Below, in pieces: positions 53,824 to 62,666 of a stretch of 64,000 nucleotides of DNA. Origin of the DNA: CAUZIZ01 sp965218775 (GTDB taxonomy: Bacteria > Acidobacteriota > UBA6911 > RPQK01 > JAJDTT01). How positions within the stretch are numbered: position 1 is the first letter of the stretch; each line of letters starts with the position of its first letter. Below the pieces are notes generated by a model. That model was not told the DNA's origin. It saw nothing but the letters and a program-made list of their open reading frames with translations, and made no database searches. The stretch spans positions 744,001 to 808,000 of the forward strand of contig CBDCLS010000006.1 of NCBI GenBank assembly GCA_965218775.1, in the 5' to 3' direction. Position numbers and translations under genes: made by a program.

Positions 53824-53846
53824 GTGGGCTGATGCCCACTTTTTTT
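53824..53846 (+). terminator. Intrinsic terminator / rimP-leader attenuator
   Basis: Stem GTGGGC-TGAT-GCCCAC followed by seven T residues, ending 17 nt before the rimP ATG. A terminator in this place is known from the rimP leader described for many bacteria, where it is thought to regulate the rimP-nusA-infB operon. No competing antiterminator stem could be picked out by eye. Confidence 0.75.
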
Positions 53847-53862
53847 GTTTTAGGCTCAGATC

Positions 53863-54333
53863 ATGGATTGGCTGGCCCGTACGGAGGGCTTGGTACAGAA
53901 AGTAGTCGAAGCAGAAGAACTCGAGTTGGTCCATGTAGAGTTCGTCGGAGGTGGGAGACGAGCGACTCTAAGAATCTACATTGACAAGCCGGGTGGTGTT
54001 AATCTGACGGACTGCCAGAAGGTCAGTGAGCATGTAAGTCTTCTTCTGGACGTGGAGGATTTTATTCCTCATCACTACGTGTTGGAGGTCTCGTCGCCGG
54101 GATTGGAACGGCCTTTGTTCAAAGAGCAGGACTTTCGACGTTTCAAGGGTAGGGAAGCTCGGGTAATGACGATTGAAGAGATCGAGAGCCGGAGAAAGTT
54201 CACGGGATTCATTCAGGAATCTGGAAGTGGGGTGCTGCACCTGGCTTGTGACGACAGGACTTATCGTATCCCCTTCGACAAGATCAGGAAGGCCCATCTG
54301 GTTCACCGGTTCGCCAGCTCTGCCGGCAGGTAG
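53863..54333 (+). CDS. rimP: Ribosome maturation factor RimP
   Basis: Protein of 156 residues acting in 30S subunit assembly. ELELVHVEFVGGGRRATLRI, YIDKPGGVNLTDCQKVSEHV and YVLEVSSPGLERPLFKEQDF are the standard blocks, followed by the SH3-like C-terminal domain. First gene of rimP-nusA-infB-ylxP-nrnA-truB. The attenuator lies directly upstream. Confidence 0.95.
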   Translation: MDWLARTEGLVQKVVEAEELELVHVEFVGGGRRATLRIYIDKPGGVNLTDCQKVSEHVSLLLDVEDFIPHHYVLEVSSPGLERPLFKEQDFRRFKGREARVMTIEEIESRRKFTGFIQESGSGVLHLACDDRTYRIPFDKIRKAHLVHRFASSAGR

Positions 54334-54369
54334 GTCGAACACGAGTTCGGAAGCGGGGTCGAAATAGGA

Positions 54370-55761
54370 ATGCCAAATACGATTAACCAGAGTATCGAAC
54401 AGCTCAGTCGGGAGAAGAGTATCGATCCGCAGCTTGTTCGAGAAGCTCTGGAAGACGCGATGGTTGCCGCTGCCAAGCGATACTTCAGGACAGACGAGGA
54501 TCTGCAGGCTCGCTACGATACCGAGACGGGCACCATCGAGGTCTTCGCGGTAAAACGGATCGTTGAAGAAGTTGAAGACGACGAGAGGGAAATGTCGTTG
54601 GAGCAGGCCCTTGAGGTGGACGAGACCTTCGAGGTAGGCGAGTACATTGAGATTCCAAAGCCCACCCTGGAGTTGGGTCGCATTGCCGCCCAGACTGCCA
54701 AGCAGGTGATCTTTCAGAAGGTACGGGAAGCCGAGCGAGAGAACGTATTTGAGGAGTTCTCGGGTCAGATAGGACAGGTTGTCCATGCCATAGTTCGGCG
54801 CTTCGAGAACCGAGAGCTTATCTTGGACGTGGGCAAGGCGGAGGCGGTTCTTCCCTACAGCGAACAGGCTCGCGAAGAGGAGTACCGGCTAGGCGACCGG
54901 GTACGAGCAGTCATCATCAAAGTCCACCGACTCTCCAGAGGACCTCAGATCGTCGTGTCCAGGGCGGACCCGAGTCTGTTGATTCGGCTGTTCGAAACGG
55001 AGATACCCGAGGTATACGACCACACCGTCGTGATCAAGAACGCCGTCAGGGAGGCAGGTGAACGGGCCAAGGTCGCCGTAGCCAGTCGCGATGACAACGT
55101 GGACCCGGTAGGCGCATGTGTTGGGATGAAGGGCAGCCGCATCAACGCGGTGATTCGAGAGCTACGGGGAGAGAAGATTGACATCATCCAATACTCGGAT
55201 GACATTGTCGAATACACGGTGAATGCGCTTAGTCCCGCGAAGATTTCGAAAGTACTGGTAAAAGATGCCGAGGCGAAAGTTCTGGAGGTCATCGTGCCAG
55301 AAGACCAGCTTTCTCTCGCCATTGGGAAGAAGGGCCAGAATGTCCGTTTGGGTTCAAAGCTCCTGGGTTGGGAGATTGACATCAAGAGCGATGACGAAAA
55401 GAAACAAGAAATCCTGAGCCAGATGGAGGGACTGACAGCAAAGGTGTCGTTGGGCACTTCCCTGTCCGAGCTGGCGGGTCTCGGAGACAAGACCCGAGAG
55501 CGAATCGAAGACGCAGGAATTCTCTCCATCGAGGAGCTGGCCTCCAAATCAGTCGATGATCTGGTCTCGATTCCCAGGATAGGGGAGAAATCGGCACAGA
55601 AGATTCTGGAGACGGCCCAGGCTTGGTTGGTTCCTGAGGACCAGGATGACAGCGAACAGGCTGCGGCCTCCGTTGAAGAGGCTGAAGTGGATTCGGCTGA
55701 AAGCGCGAATCCCGACAGTGAAGGCGAGACCGAGCAGAAGGGTGCCGGCATTAGCAGCTGA
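54370..55761 (+). CDS. nusA: Transcription termination/antitermination protein NusA
   Basis: Protein of 463 residues. The N-terminal RNA-polymerase-binding domain, S1 domain (FSGQIGQVVHAIVRRFENRE), two KH domains (GACVGMKGSRINAVIRELRG, LAIGKKGQNVRLGSKLLGW) and a C-terminal helix-hairpin-helix region (IPRIGEKSAQKILETAQAWL) are visible. The tail is acidic. It regulates pausing and termination. Confidence 0.96.
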   Translation: MPNTINQSIEQLSREKSIDPQLVREALEDAMVAAAKRYFRTDEDLQARYDTETGTIEVFAVKRIVEEVEDDEREMSLEQALEVDETFEVGEYIEIPKPTLELGRIAAQTAKQVIFQKVREAERENVFEEFSGQIGQVVHAIVRRFENRELILDVGKAEAVLPYSEQAREEEYRLGDRVRAVIIKVHRLSRGPQIVVSRADPSLLIRLFETEIPEVYDHTVVIKNAVREAGERAKVAVASRDDNVDPVGACVGMKGSRINAVIRELRGEKIDIIQYSDDIVEYTVNALSPAKISKVLVKDAEAKVLEVIVPEDQLSLAIGKKGQNVRLGSKLLGWEIDIKSDDEKKQEILSQMEGLTAKVSLGTSLSELAGLGDKTRERIEDAGILSIEELASKSVDDLVSIPRIGEKSAQKILETAQAWLVPEDQDDSEQAAASVEEAEVDSAESANPDSEGETEQKGAGISS

Positions 55762-55787
55762 ATAAGGGTTCGCGCGACCTCTAGATA

Positions 55788-55850
55788 AAGGAAGCCCCGT
55801 TGGAAAACAAAGAAGCCCCGTTGGAAAATAAGGAAGCCTCGTTAGAAAAA
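55788..55850 (+). repeat. Three 21-bp tandem repeats over the infB start
   Basis: Units at 55788-55808, 55809-55829 and 55830-55850 share AAGGAAGCCCCGTTGGAAAA with small changes. Each of the first two carries a ribosome site (AAGGAAG, AAAGAAG) and an in-frame TTG (55800, 55821) with 5-nt spacing; the third has TTA instead. The infB start is thus duplicated. A family A-like TAAGGGTTCGCGCGA at 55763-55777 lies just before. Confidence 0.8.
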
Positions 55851-58406
55851 GTGGAGCAGGTCAAGGTTATCGAGCTCGCTTCGGAGTTCGAGCTGAAGAA
55901 CGGGGTTGTCATTGCTGAGCTTAAGAAGATTGGGGTTTGGGTTCCTTCAGCGGAGACCCTTGTTGACTTCGATATCGCCAATCGAATCCGCCGTCGACTC
56001 CAGTTGATGATTGAAGTCGAGCAGGAGGAACAGGTCAAGGCCGAGAAGGCCAAGGAAAAGAAGAAGACTACGCCCGCCAAGCGAAAGACCATCAAGCAGC
56101 TGGGCCGGCCTAGAAAGGCGGCCACCCCGGCCGAGGAGCCTGTTGAAAGTCCTCTAGTTAGCTCGCTCAAGCCTCGCAAGGGACAGACCAGTTATCGAAC
56201 CATCGAAGAGCCGACCGATCTAGTACTTGAGAAGACTCAGGTCACGATCGATGATGAGCCTGTCATCGAGAAAGTCGAAGCTCATGTTTCGGCCGAGATC
56301 CTGGAACAGGTTCAGGAAGCTCCCCTGACCGAGAGTGAGGCGGCAGCACTAACTCTGGAAGCCGAAAGGCTGAGACAGGCAGAGGCGGCCGCCAAAGCGC
56401 CTCCTGCCCAGGTCGATCAGCCCCCCGTGGATGCCGCCGTCGGAGACGAAGTCGGAACTACCGAGACTCCTGAAACTGCTGCCGAGGCAGCAGTTGCTCC
56501 CAAGGCTGCTGAGGCCGCTGCAAGCGTTTCTCCTGAAGCAGCCGTCGTCGAGGGGGCGGAGGCAGAAAAGGCAGAGGAAGTCGAGGCCCAGGCCGAGGTG
56601 GAAGAGGTCGCTGCCGAAAAAGTGGTCGTACCCGGAGACGCAGCGGGGGCAGTCAAGGTTATAACCCTTGCTGAGTCTGTCAGTGTCAAGGAACTGTGCG
56701 AAAAACTGGGGATCAAGAGCAAGGATCTGATCAGTGAGCTGTTCAGCAGCGGGATGATGGTCACCATCAATCAGACCCTCGATCACCAAATCGTCCAGGC
56801 AATCTGTGAGAAGTTTGGTTTCGAGGCTCGATTCGTCACGGCCACAGAAGCAGAAGTCGAGAAGGAGGCGATCGAGGAGCTTCCAGAAGACATCGTGGAT
56901 CGAGCTCCGGTTGTGACCGTCATGGGACACGTGGACCATGGAAAGACCTCCCTACTGGATGCCATCCGGGAAACCGAGGTCGCCGCTGGTGAGGCAGGTG
57001 GAATCACCCAACACATTGGCGCTTACCACGTGTCGGTCAATGATCGTCGGATCGTTTTTGTAGACACACCAGGGCACGAGGCCTTTACCTTGATGCGGGC
57101 ACGTGGGGCCCAAGTGACCGACATCGTAGTTCTGGTGGTTGCCGCGGACGACGGCGTCATGCCCCAGACCCTCGAGGCCATCGACCATGCACGGGCTGCC
57201 AATGTTCCTATCGTGGTAGCAGTCAACAAGATAGATCGCCCTGAGGCTCAGCCCGATAGGGTGAAGCAGCAGTTGTCAGAGCGTGAGCTGATTCCAGAAG
57301 ATTGGGGCGGCGACACGGTTATGGTGGATGTCTCGGCGATCGAGAAAACCAATCTTGATCTGTTGCTGGAGATGATCCTGCTAGTGTCCGATCTCCATGA
57401 GCGAAAGGCCAACCCCAAGCGCCCTGCCTCCGCGGTTGTGCTGGAGGCCCAGCTAGACCGGGGGCGCGGACCGGTCGCAACTCTGTTGGTTCAGGATGGG
57501 ACATTACATGTGGGGGACTCGTTCGTAGCCGGCATGGTTTTCGGTAAGGTTCGAGCCCTGTTCAACGATCGAGGCGAGCCCATCATCGAATCTGGACCAG
57601 GCAGCGCCGTCGAAATCCTGGGTTTGAACGAGGTTCCCCAGGCCGGCGACCAGTTTCAGGTCTTGCTCGATCCTAACCGAGCACGCGAGTTGGCCGACGA
57701 GCGTCGCCAGTCCCTGCGTGAGAAGGGGTTGGCGAGATCTTCCCGAGTCGGTCTCGACAACATCCTTTCAGAGATGGAAAGCGCTGAGGCCAAGGATCTC
57801 AATCTGGTGGTAAAAGCCGATACCCAGGGATCGGTGGAAGTGGTAGGTCAAACCCTCGAAAAGTTGAGTGCGGAGAAGGTCAGGATCAGGGTGATCCATA
57901 GTGGGGTCGGCGCTATTTCCGAATCCGACGTCCTGCTGGCGTCTGCTTCGCAGGCGGTCGTGATCGGTTTCAACATTCGTCCCGAGCGTAGCGCCCAGGA
58001 AACTGCCGAGCGTGAGGAAGTCGAGATTCGACTCTATACCATCATCTACGAACTGATCGACGAGATCAGGCAGTCCATGCTCGGACTTCTGGAACCCTCT
58101 CTGATTGATAAGTTGTTGGGGCGGGCGGATGTGCGCCAAACCTTCAAGGTCTCGAAGATCGGAACAGTTGCCGGGTGCCATGTTCTCGATGGCGTCATTA
58201 CGCGAAACGCGGAGCTTCGCCTCTTGCGCGACAATGTCGTCGTTCATGAGGGCAAAGTCGGGTCTCTCCGTCGTTTCCAGGAGGACGTAAAAGAGGTCAA
58301 GGACGGCTATGAATGTGGTATTTCCATCGCTAACTTCAACGATGTCAAAGTGGGCGATGTGATCGAGGCTTTCGTGAAGGAGAGCGTAGAGCCCCAGCTG
58401 ATCTGA
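55800..58406 (+). CDS. infB: Translation initiation factor IF-2
   Basis: GTPase of 868 residues that brings initiator tRNA to the 30S subunit. TTG start at 55800 or, 21 bp on, at 55821. An IF2-N motif lies near the start (VIAELKKIGVWVPSAETLVD), then a long Ala/Glu/Val-rich linker, a second IF2-N motif (VKELCEKLGIKSKDLISELF), and the G domain with VMGHVDHGKTSLLDAIRE, VDTPGHEAF, NKID; then domains II-IV. The Ala-rich linker is low complexity. It is central in the rimP-nusA operon. Confidence 0.97.
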   Translation: MENKEAPLENKEASLEKVEQVKVIELASEFELKNGVVIAELKKIGVWVPSAETLVDFDIANRIRRRLQLMIEVEQEEQVKAEKAKEKKKTTPAKRKTIKQLGRPRKAATPAEEPVESPLVSSLKPRKGQTSYRTIEEPTDLVLEKTQVTIDDEPVIEKVEAHVSAEILEQVQEAPLTESEAAALTLEAERLRQAEAAAKAPPAQVDQPPVDAAVGDEVGTTETPETAAEAAVAPKAAEAAASVSPEAAVVEGAEAEKAEEVEAQAEVEEVAAEKVVVPGDAAGAVKVITLAESVSVKELCEKLGIKSKDLISELFSSGMMVTINQTLDHQIVQAICEKFGFEARFVTATEAEVEKEAIEELPEDIVDRAPVVTVMGHVDHGKTSLLDAIRETEVAAGEAGGITQHIGAYHVSVNDRRIVFVDTPGHEAFTLMRARGAQVTDIVVLVVAADDGVMPQTLEAIDHARAANVPIVVAVNKIDRPEAQPDRVKQQLSERELIPEDWGGDTVMVDVSAIEKTNLDLLLEMILLVSDLHERKANPKRPASAVVLEAQLDRGRGPVATLLVQDGTLHVGDSFVAGMVFGKVRALFNDRGEPIIESGPGSAVEILGLNEVPQAGDQFQVLLDPNRARELADERRQSLREKGLARSSRVGLDNILSEMESAEAKDLNLVVKADTQGSVEVVGQTLEKLSAEKVRIRVIHSGVGAISESDVLLASASQAVVIGFNIRPERSAQETAEREEVEIRLYTIIYELIDEIRQSMLGLLEPSLIDKLLGRADVRQTFKVSKIGTVAGCHVLDGVITRNAELRLLRDNVVVHEGKVGSLRRFQEDVKEVKDGYECGISIANFNDVKVGDVIEAFVKESVEPQLI

Positions 58407-58531
58407 GAGCTGAATCGGGCGATTTCGTCGGCGGGAGTGACAAGCTGTCCCCGAGAACCCGCAGGGCCGTGTTCCCCGCTCACCAGAATCGCTCAACCTG
58501 GGTCTGAAACTCGAGCTACCTCCGGCGACCG

Positions 58532-58822
58532 ATGCCGATTGTATTCTGTTCCTTGGAGATCCACATTCCCCATAGCCAGTCGCTGAAGGAAAAGCGAATG
58601 ATTGTACGTAAGACTGCGGGGAGGCTGCGTTCGCGGTTCAACTTCTCGGTTTCCGAGATCGGACACCAGGAGCTCTGGCAGCGCGCCCGGCTCGGTGCGG
58701 TATCCATTGGACCTGACCGAATCGAGCTGGAACGCATCTCCAATCAGCTCATCAAAGAATGCGAGCGCATCCTCGGCGGCGATCTTCTTCGATACAACAT
58801 TGAGATTTTTGACCACGACTAA
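58532..58822 (+). CDS. DUF503 family protein (YlxP-like)
   Basis: Protein of 96 residues, with the family core SLEIHIPHSQSLKEKRMIVR, FNFSVSEIGHQELWQRARLG and the C-terminal IEIFDHD. In other bacteria it is encoded between infB and rbfA; its role is thought to lie in ribosome assembly. Here rbfA does not follow; nrnA begins 2 nt later. Confidence 0.88.
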   Translation: MPIVFCSLEIHIPHSQSLKEKRMIVRKTAGRLRSRFNFSVSEIGHQELWQRARLGAVSIGPDRIELERISNQLIKECERILGGDLLRYNIEIFDHD

Positions 58823-58824
58823 TT

Positions 58825-59784
58825 GTGCTGGAACAAATCACTTCCTACTCCCTGGCCCATAAGCGCTTTGCAATTACCTCCCACGCTCGACCCGACGGTG
58901 ACTCGATAGGTTCCCAATTGGGCCTGGCGCTGGGCCTCGAAAGCCTCGGGAAGGCTGTCCACATAGTGAACGCCGATCCTCTTCCCCATGCCTATCGCTC
59001 ACTTCCCGGTGCGGAGCGAATTCGCGTATCAGAGTCCCTCGAAGGAGTCTTTGATGCGGTGTTCGTCCTGGAGTGTAATGATCTGGATCGTCCCGGAGTA
59101 GGGAACCTGGGCCGTTACTACGTGATCAATATCGATCATCATGCCAAGACCGAGTCTTTCGGACAGCTCAATTGGGTAGACTCCAGCGCGGCCGCAGTCG
59201 CGGAGATGGTTTACAAGCTGCTAGGAGCTTTGAAGGCGCCGGTGACGGCAGATATTGCGACGAACCTCTATGCCGCCATCCTCACCGACACCGGCTCTTT
59301 CCAGTTCGCCAATACTCGAGCAGAGACCTTCGCGATCGTCGGGGAACTGGTGGCCAGTGGGGCCGACCCAGCCTGGGTTGCCCGTCAGGTCTACATGAAC
59401 CAGCCGCGTTCGAAATTGGCTCTTCTGGTAAAGGTGCTCGACACCCTGGAGATCCACCCCTCGGGAATGATTGCTTCCGTTTTTCTGACCTCCCAGATAT
59501 TAGAGGAAACCAAGGCGTCTCCTGGAGAGACCGAGGGCCTGATCAACTATGCACTGGGTATTGAGGGGGTCGAGTTGGCGGCCTTCTTTCGCGAGGAGCG
59601 TCAGGATCTCTATCGTGTCAGCCTCAGGTCCAAGAGCGATCTCGATGTCGGCGAGGTAGCAAGACGATTCGGGGGCGGAGGACACAAGAACGCCGCCGGG
59701 TTATCTCTGGAAGGGAGCTTTCAGCGGGTTCGAGAGCAGGTGCTGCACCGGTTGGAAGACCTCTTAACCTCAGCCGGCTCCTAA
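58825..59784 (+). CDS. nrnA: DHH-family oligoribonuclease/pAp phosphatase NrnA
   Basis: Protein of 319 residues, GTG start at 58825. The DHH motifs are seen: SHARPDGDSIGS (motif I), VLECNDLDRPG (II), INIDHHAKTESFG (III, DHH), and SAAAVAEMVYKLL; the DHHA1 domain contains RRFGGGGHKNAAGLSLEG. It degrades nano-RNAs and 3'-phosphoadenosine 5'-phosphate in related bacteria. The TAA stop lies in CTAAG followed by CTGAAACTTCA. Confidence 0.93.
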   Translation: MLEQITSYSLAHKRFAITSHARPDGDSIGSQLGLALGLESLGKAVHIVNADPLPHAYRSLPGAERIRVSESLEGVFDAVFVLECNDLDRPGVGNLGRYYVINIDHHAKTESFGQLNWVDSSAAAVAEMVYKLLGALKAPVTADIATNLYAAILTDTGSFQFANTRAETFAIVGELVASGADPAWVARQVYMNQPRSKLALLVKVLDTLEIHPSGMIASVFLTSQILEETKASPGETEGLINYALGIEGVELAAFFREERQDLYRVSLRSKSDLDVGEVARRFGGGGHKNAAGLSLEGSFQRVREQVLHRLEDLLTSAGS

Positions 59785-59796
59785 GCTGAAACTTCA
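59781..59796. repeat. CTAAG-CTGAAACTTCA motif at the nrnA stop
   Basis: Same 16 bp as 31235-31250; CTAAG contains the nrnA stop. Likely an end of an undetermined repeat. Confidence 0.3.
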
Positions 59797-59809
59797 CCGC
59801 TGCGCCCGA

Positions 59810-59951
59810 CTTCGGAGTTCGCATGTTCGGTGTTCTGCGGTTTGTGATTTAGCCTTTTTCCTTGGTTCTGGAGGAGGCAACCGATGAATGCTGAACCGCA
59901 GAATATCGAACAAGCGAATTTCGAAGGCCGGAAGAACACGAAGGAGAGAGC
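59810..59951. repeat. Family F hairpin repeat, copy 2
   Basis: About 142 bp, nearly identical to 12959-13098, with the same pairing arms (TTCGCATGTTCGGTGTTCTG and GAATATCGAACAAGCGAA) and the GGAGGAGGCAACC inner part. It fills the nrnA-truB gap. Confidence 0.75.
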
Positions 59952-60054
59952 CGGACAACAGCGAAAATCTCCCTAACTTCGACACCCAGTGCCCTCCTCA
60001 ACGGTCCGGCGCGCACAGCTGGTTGGGAATACTGAGCCGATCCTGGCCGGTCCG

Positions 60055-60379
60055 ATGATGGACAAGAAATCTCGCGATGGTGTGCTCGTCATTGACAAAC
60101 CCGTGGGGCCCACTTCCCACCGGATTGTCCAGACAATTCGAAGGCAACTCGAGTCGAAGGTGGGACACACCGGTACCCTTGATCCCCTGGCGAGCGGAGT
60201 CCTGCCCCTGGTGCTCGGCCGCGCCACTCGTCTAGCCCGCTTTTTCCAGTCTCACGACAAAGAATATGTCGCCGAGGTTCGGCTCGGGAGGACGACCGAT
60301 ACCTACGATCGAGAGGGAACGGTTCTCCAGGAACGTCCGGTGCCGCCACTCACTCGGGAGGAAGTCAGAAGACTTCTAG
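60055..60379 (+). pseudogene. truB: tRNA pseudouridine-55 synthase TruB, N-terminal fragment
   Basis: Encodes the N-terminal part: GVLVIDKPVGPTSHRIVQTI, GHTGTLDPLASGVLPLVLGR with the catalytic Asp, and RLGRTTDTYDREG. ATG at 60055 or 60058; a GTG at 59989 lies upstream of normal starts. The frame reaches REEVRRLL and then passes into an element at CTAG 60376-60379, where it terminates after a few foreign codons (60399). Joined at codon level to the fragment at 62073 it gives a 291-residue TruB, the usual length. Confidence 0.9.
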
Positions 60380-62069
60380 CCCGGATTTCTCAAGGATAAG
60401 AAAAAGCAGTCAGCTCAATGTGGTATAACGTCTGTGTTAACAAAGACTTAACAAACACAAGGAGCTGACTACTATGACGACAGAGTGTATCGCTTCTAAG
60501 CTGGAGTTTCAAGGGCTGGAGGGTCGCCGAGTGGAGGCAGAATTCAACGGGGGACAGATCACCTCAGACGCCGGAGGGTTGCTGTTACGGGAGGTGGAGA
60601 ACCGCTATGGGTTCATTCGCGGCTTGGCCGCCTGCTTTGGGGACCGGCGCGATCCTCGCTTCACCGAGTTCAGTGTGGAGGATCTGGTGGGGCAGCGGAT
60701 TTATGGACTGGCCTTGGGCTATGAGGATCTCAACGATCATGAGGAGCTACGGACGGATCCGCTGATGGCGGTGTTGGTGGGCAAGGAAGATCCCTTGGGG
60801 AGGGATCGGCGAGCGGAAGCGGATCGGGGCAAGGCGTGTGCCGGCAAGAGCACACTCAATCGTTTGGAGTTGTCCTCGGTGACGCAGGATAAATATCGCA
60901 AGACGCCGGTGGATGAAGCGGCGGTGGAAGCGTTTCTGGTGGAGCAGTTCATTCGGGTGCGAGGCGGTAAACCGAAGGAGCTGGTGTTGGATCTGGATGC
61001 GACGGATGATCCGCTGCACGGAGAGCAGGAGGGTCGTTTCTACCATGGCTACTACCGGTGTTACTGCTACCTGCCGCTGTATGTGTTTTGCGAGGGGTAT
61101 GTGCTGGGGTCCAAGCTACGGGTGTCGAATCTGGATGGCTCCGAAGGAGCGGTCCAGGAGATGGAGCGGATCGTGGGACAACTGCGGGCGAAGTGGCCGA
61201 AGGTCCGCATTACGCTGCGGGCGGACAGCAGCTTTGCGCGCGAGGCGTTGATGAAATGGTGTGAGGAGCATCGAGTGGATTACGTCTTCGGTCTGGCCCG
61301 CAATCAGCGCTTAGAGGGGACCCTGGAGTCGGAGCTGGAACAGGCCCAGGCGCTTCAACAAGCGAGCGGCAGCAGCGCCCGAGTCTATAAGGACTTTCGT
61401 TACCAGACGCACAAGAGCTGGAGTCAAGAGCGGCGAGTGGTGGGCAAGGCCGAGTACACGGGTAAGGGATCCAATCCCCGCTTTGTCGTCACCTCGCTGG
61501 GAGCGAAGCGGTGGCCCGCCCAAAAGCTGTACGAGCAGCTGTACTGCGCGCGAGGGGAGGCGGAGAATCGGATCAAGGAACAGCAGCTGGAGCTGTTTGC
61601 CGATCGGACCTCGACGCACCTCATCAAGAGCAATCAGCTGCGGTTGTGGTTCTCCTCGGTGGCCTATAATCTGCTGCACACGTTGAGGCGTGTCGCTTTG
61701 AAGGGGACCCAGTGGGCGAAGGCGCAATGCCAGACAATTCGCCTCAAACTGTTGAAGATAGGAGGCCAGATTCGGGTCAGTGTCCGGCGGGTGAGTCTGT
61801 CCTTGAGCGAGGGTTATCCTTACCAAGCACTCTATGCCCAAGCCTTGGCCCAGCTTCAACAGCTCGGTTGAGCCAAGGAAAGTCGGAAATCCCAGCCGTC
61901 TGCAACTGAGGCGCCTGAGGTGTGTCTGAAAAACCGGTTTTCCGCGCTCGACACAGGCCTCACGACGCCTGTCGTACTCTGCACCGCCCTCAGCGGCGCC
62001 TTTGACCCAGACCGGCGTCGAGAAATCGACTAAAATCGCCCTTTCGGCTTTCTCCTTGAGAAATCCGGG
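60380..62069 (+). mobile_element. IS1380-family-type insertion sequence inside truB
   Basis: A 1,690-bp element with 17-bp inverted ends (CCCGGATTTCTCAAGGA and its complement TCCTTGAGAAATCCGGG) and the 4-bp target repeat CTAG at 60376-60379 and 62070-62073. The transposase gene inside is complete. Non-coding 61875-62052 has no gene. Confidence 0.9.
60474..61871 (+). CDS. IS1380-family transposase
   Basis: Protein of 465 residues, ATG with AAGGAG upstream. It starts with the family region GGQITSDAGGLLLREVENRY and GDRRDPRFTEFSVEDLVGQR, with the acidic triad in LDLDATDDPLHG, LRADSSFAREALMKWCEEH and CARGEAENRIKEQQ. Full length, no frameshift; it may also act on family C elements that have similar ends. 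Confidence 0.92.
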   Translation: MTTECIASKLEFQGLEGRRVEAEFNGGQITSDAGGLLLREVENRYGFIRGLAACFGDRRDPRFTEFSVEDLVGQRIYGLALGYEDLNDHEELRTDPLMAVLVGKEDPLGRDRRAEADRGKACAGKSTLNRLELSSVTQDKYRKTPVDEAAVEAFLVEQFIRVRGGKPKELVLDLDATDDPLHGEQEGRFYHGYYRCYCYLPLYVFCEGYVLGSKLRVSNLDGSEGAVQEMERIVGQLRAKWPKVRITLRADSSFAREALMKWCEEHRVDYVFGLARNQRLEGTLESELEQAQALQQASGSSARVYKDFRYQTHKSWSQERRVVGKAEYTGKGSNPRFVVTSLGAKRWPAQKLYEQLYCARGEAENRIKEQQLELFADRTSTHLIKSNQLRLWFSSVAYNLLHTLRRVALKGTQWAKAQCQTIRLKLLKIGGQIRVSVRRVSLSLSEGYPYQALYAQALAQLQQLG

Positions 62070-62624
62070 CTAGATCGATTCGAAGGCACCTTGAAGCAGC
62101 TGCCTCCAATGTATTCGGCCATCAAGGTCGGAGGACGAAAGCTGTACGAATTGGCCCGCAAGAAGAAGGAACAACCACGCCCCCTGCGAACCGTCACAAT
62201 CGACCGAATTGATCTGCTAGACAAGCAGGCAGATATCTGGAAGTTGCACGTCCATTGCTCCTCTGGTACCTACATACGCAGCCTGGCCTACGATTTGGGA
62301 GAGGCTGTCGGTTGTGGAGCCCATCTCGCAAATCTGAGACGTACACGCGCCGGCATCTTCCACCTGGAGCGTGCCACCTCGATTGAGCGTCTGGAGCAAG
62401 ATTGGGAACGGGCCTTCCATCCGATGGAGCAACTGTTTCCGGAGATGCCCCAGATCGAACTGGACCTGATTCGATCAAATCGGGTACGCCACGGCGGCGG
62501 GATTCCCGCCGAGTCCGAAGTCGAGGACGGCTGGTGTCTCCTGCTGCATGAAGGGAGGCTCGTCGCCGTCGGAAAGGCCCAGGGCGAGAGGATTGAACCG
62601 GTTATCGTGTTGGACGCACTCTGA
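62070..62624 (+). pseudogene. truB: tRNA pseudouridine-55 synthase TruB, C-terminal fragment
   Basis: In frame with the N-terminal fragment: the left CTA plus GAT here reads DRFEGTLKQLPPMYSAIKVG (codons from 62073), then CSSGTYIRSLAYDLGEAVGC and the PUA-like end (SEVEDGWCLLLHEGRLVAVG). No good start of its own (TTG at 62091 is internal). The catalytic Asp is in the other fragment, so this piece is not an enzyme. Confidence 0.9.
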
Positions 62625-62666
62625 CAGCCGGTAAGAAATCCCCAGTACCATGGTGGGAGTGTAACG

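Noticed and set aside
62091..62624. TruB C-terminal piece as a separate short gene
   Set aside because: It lacks the catalytic Asp and its TTG is internal to the ancestral frame; it is a fragment of a split gene.
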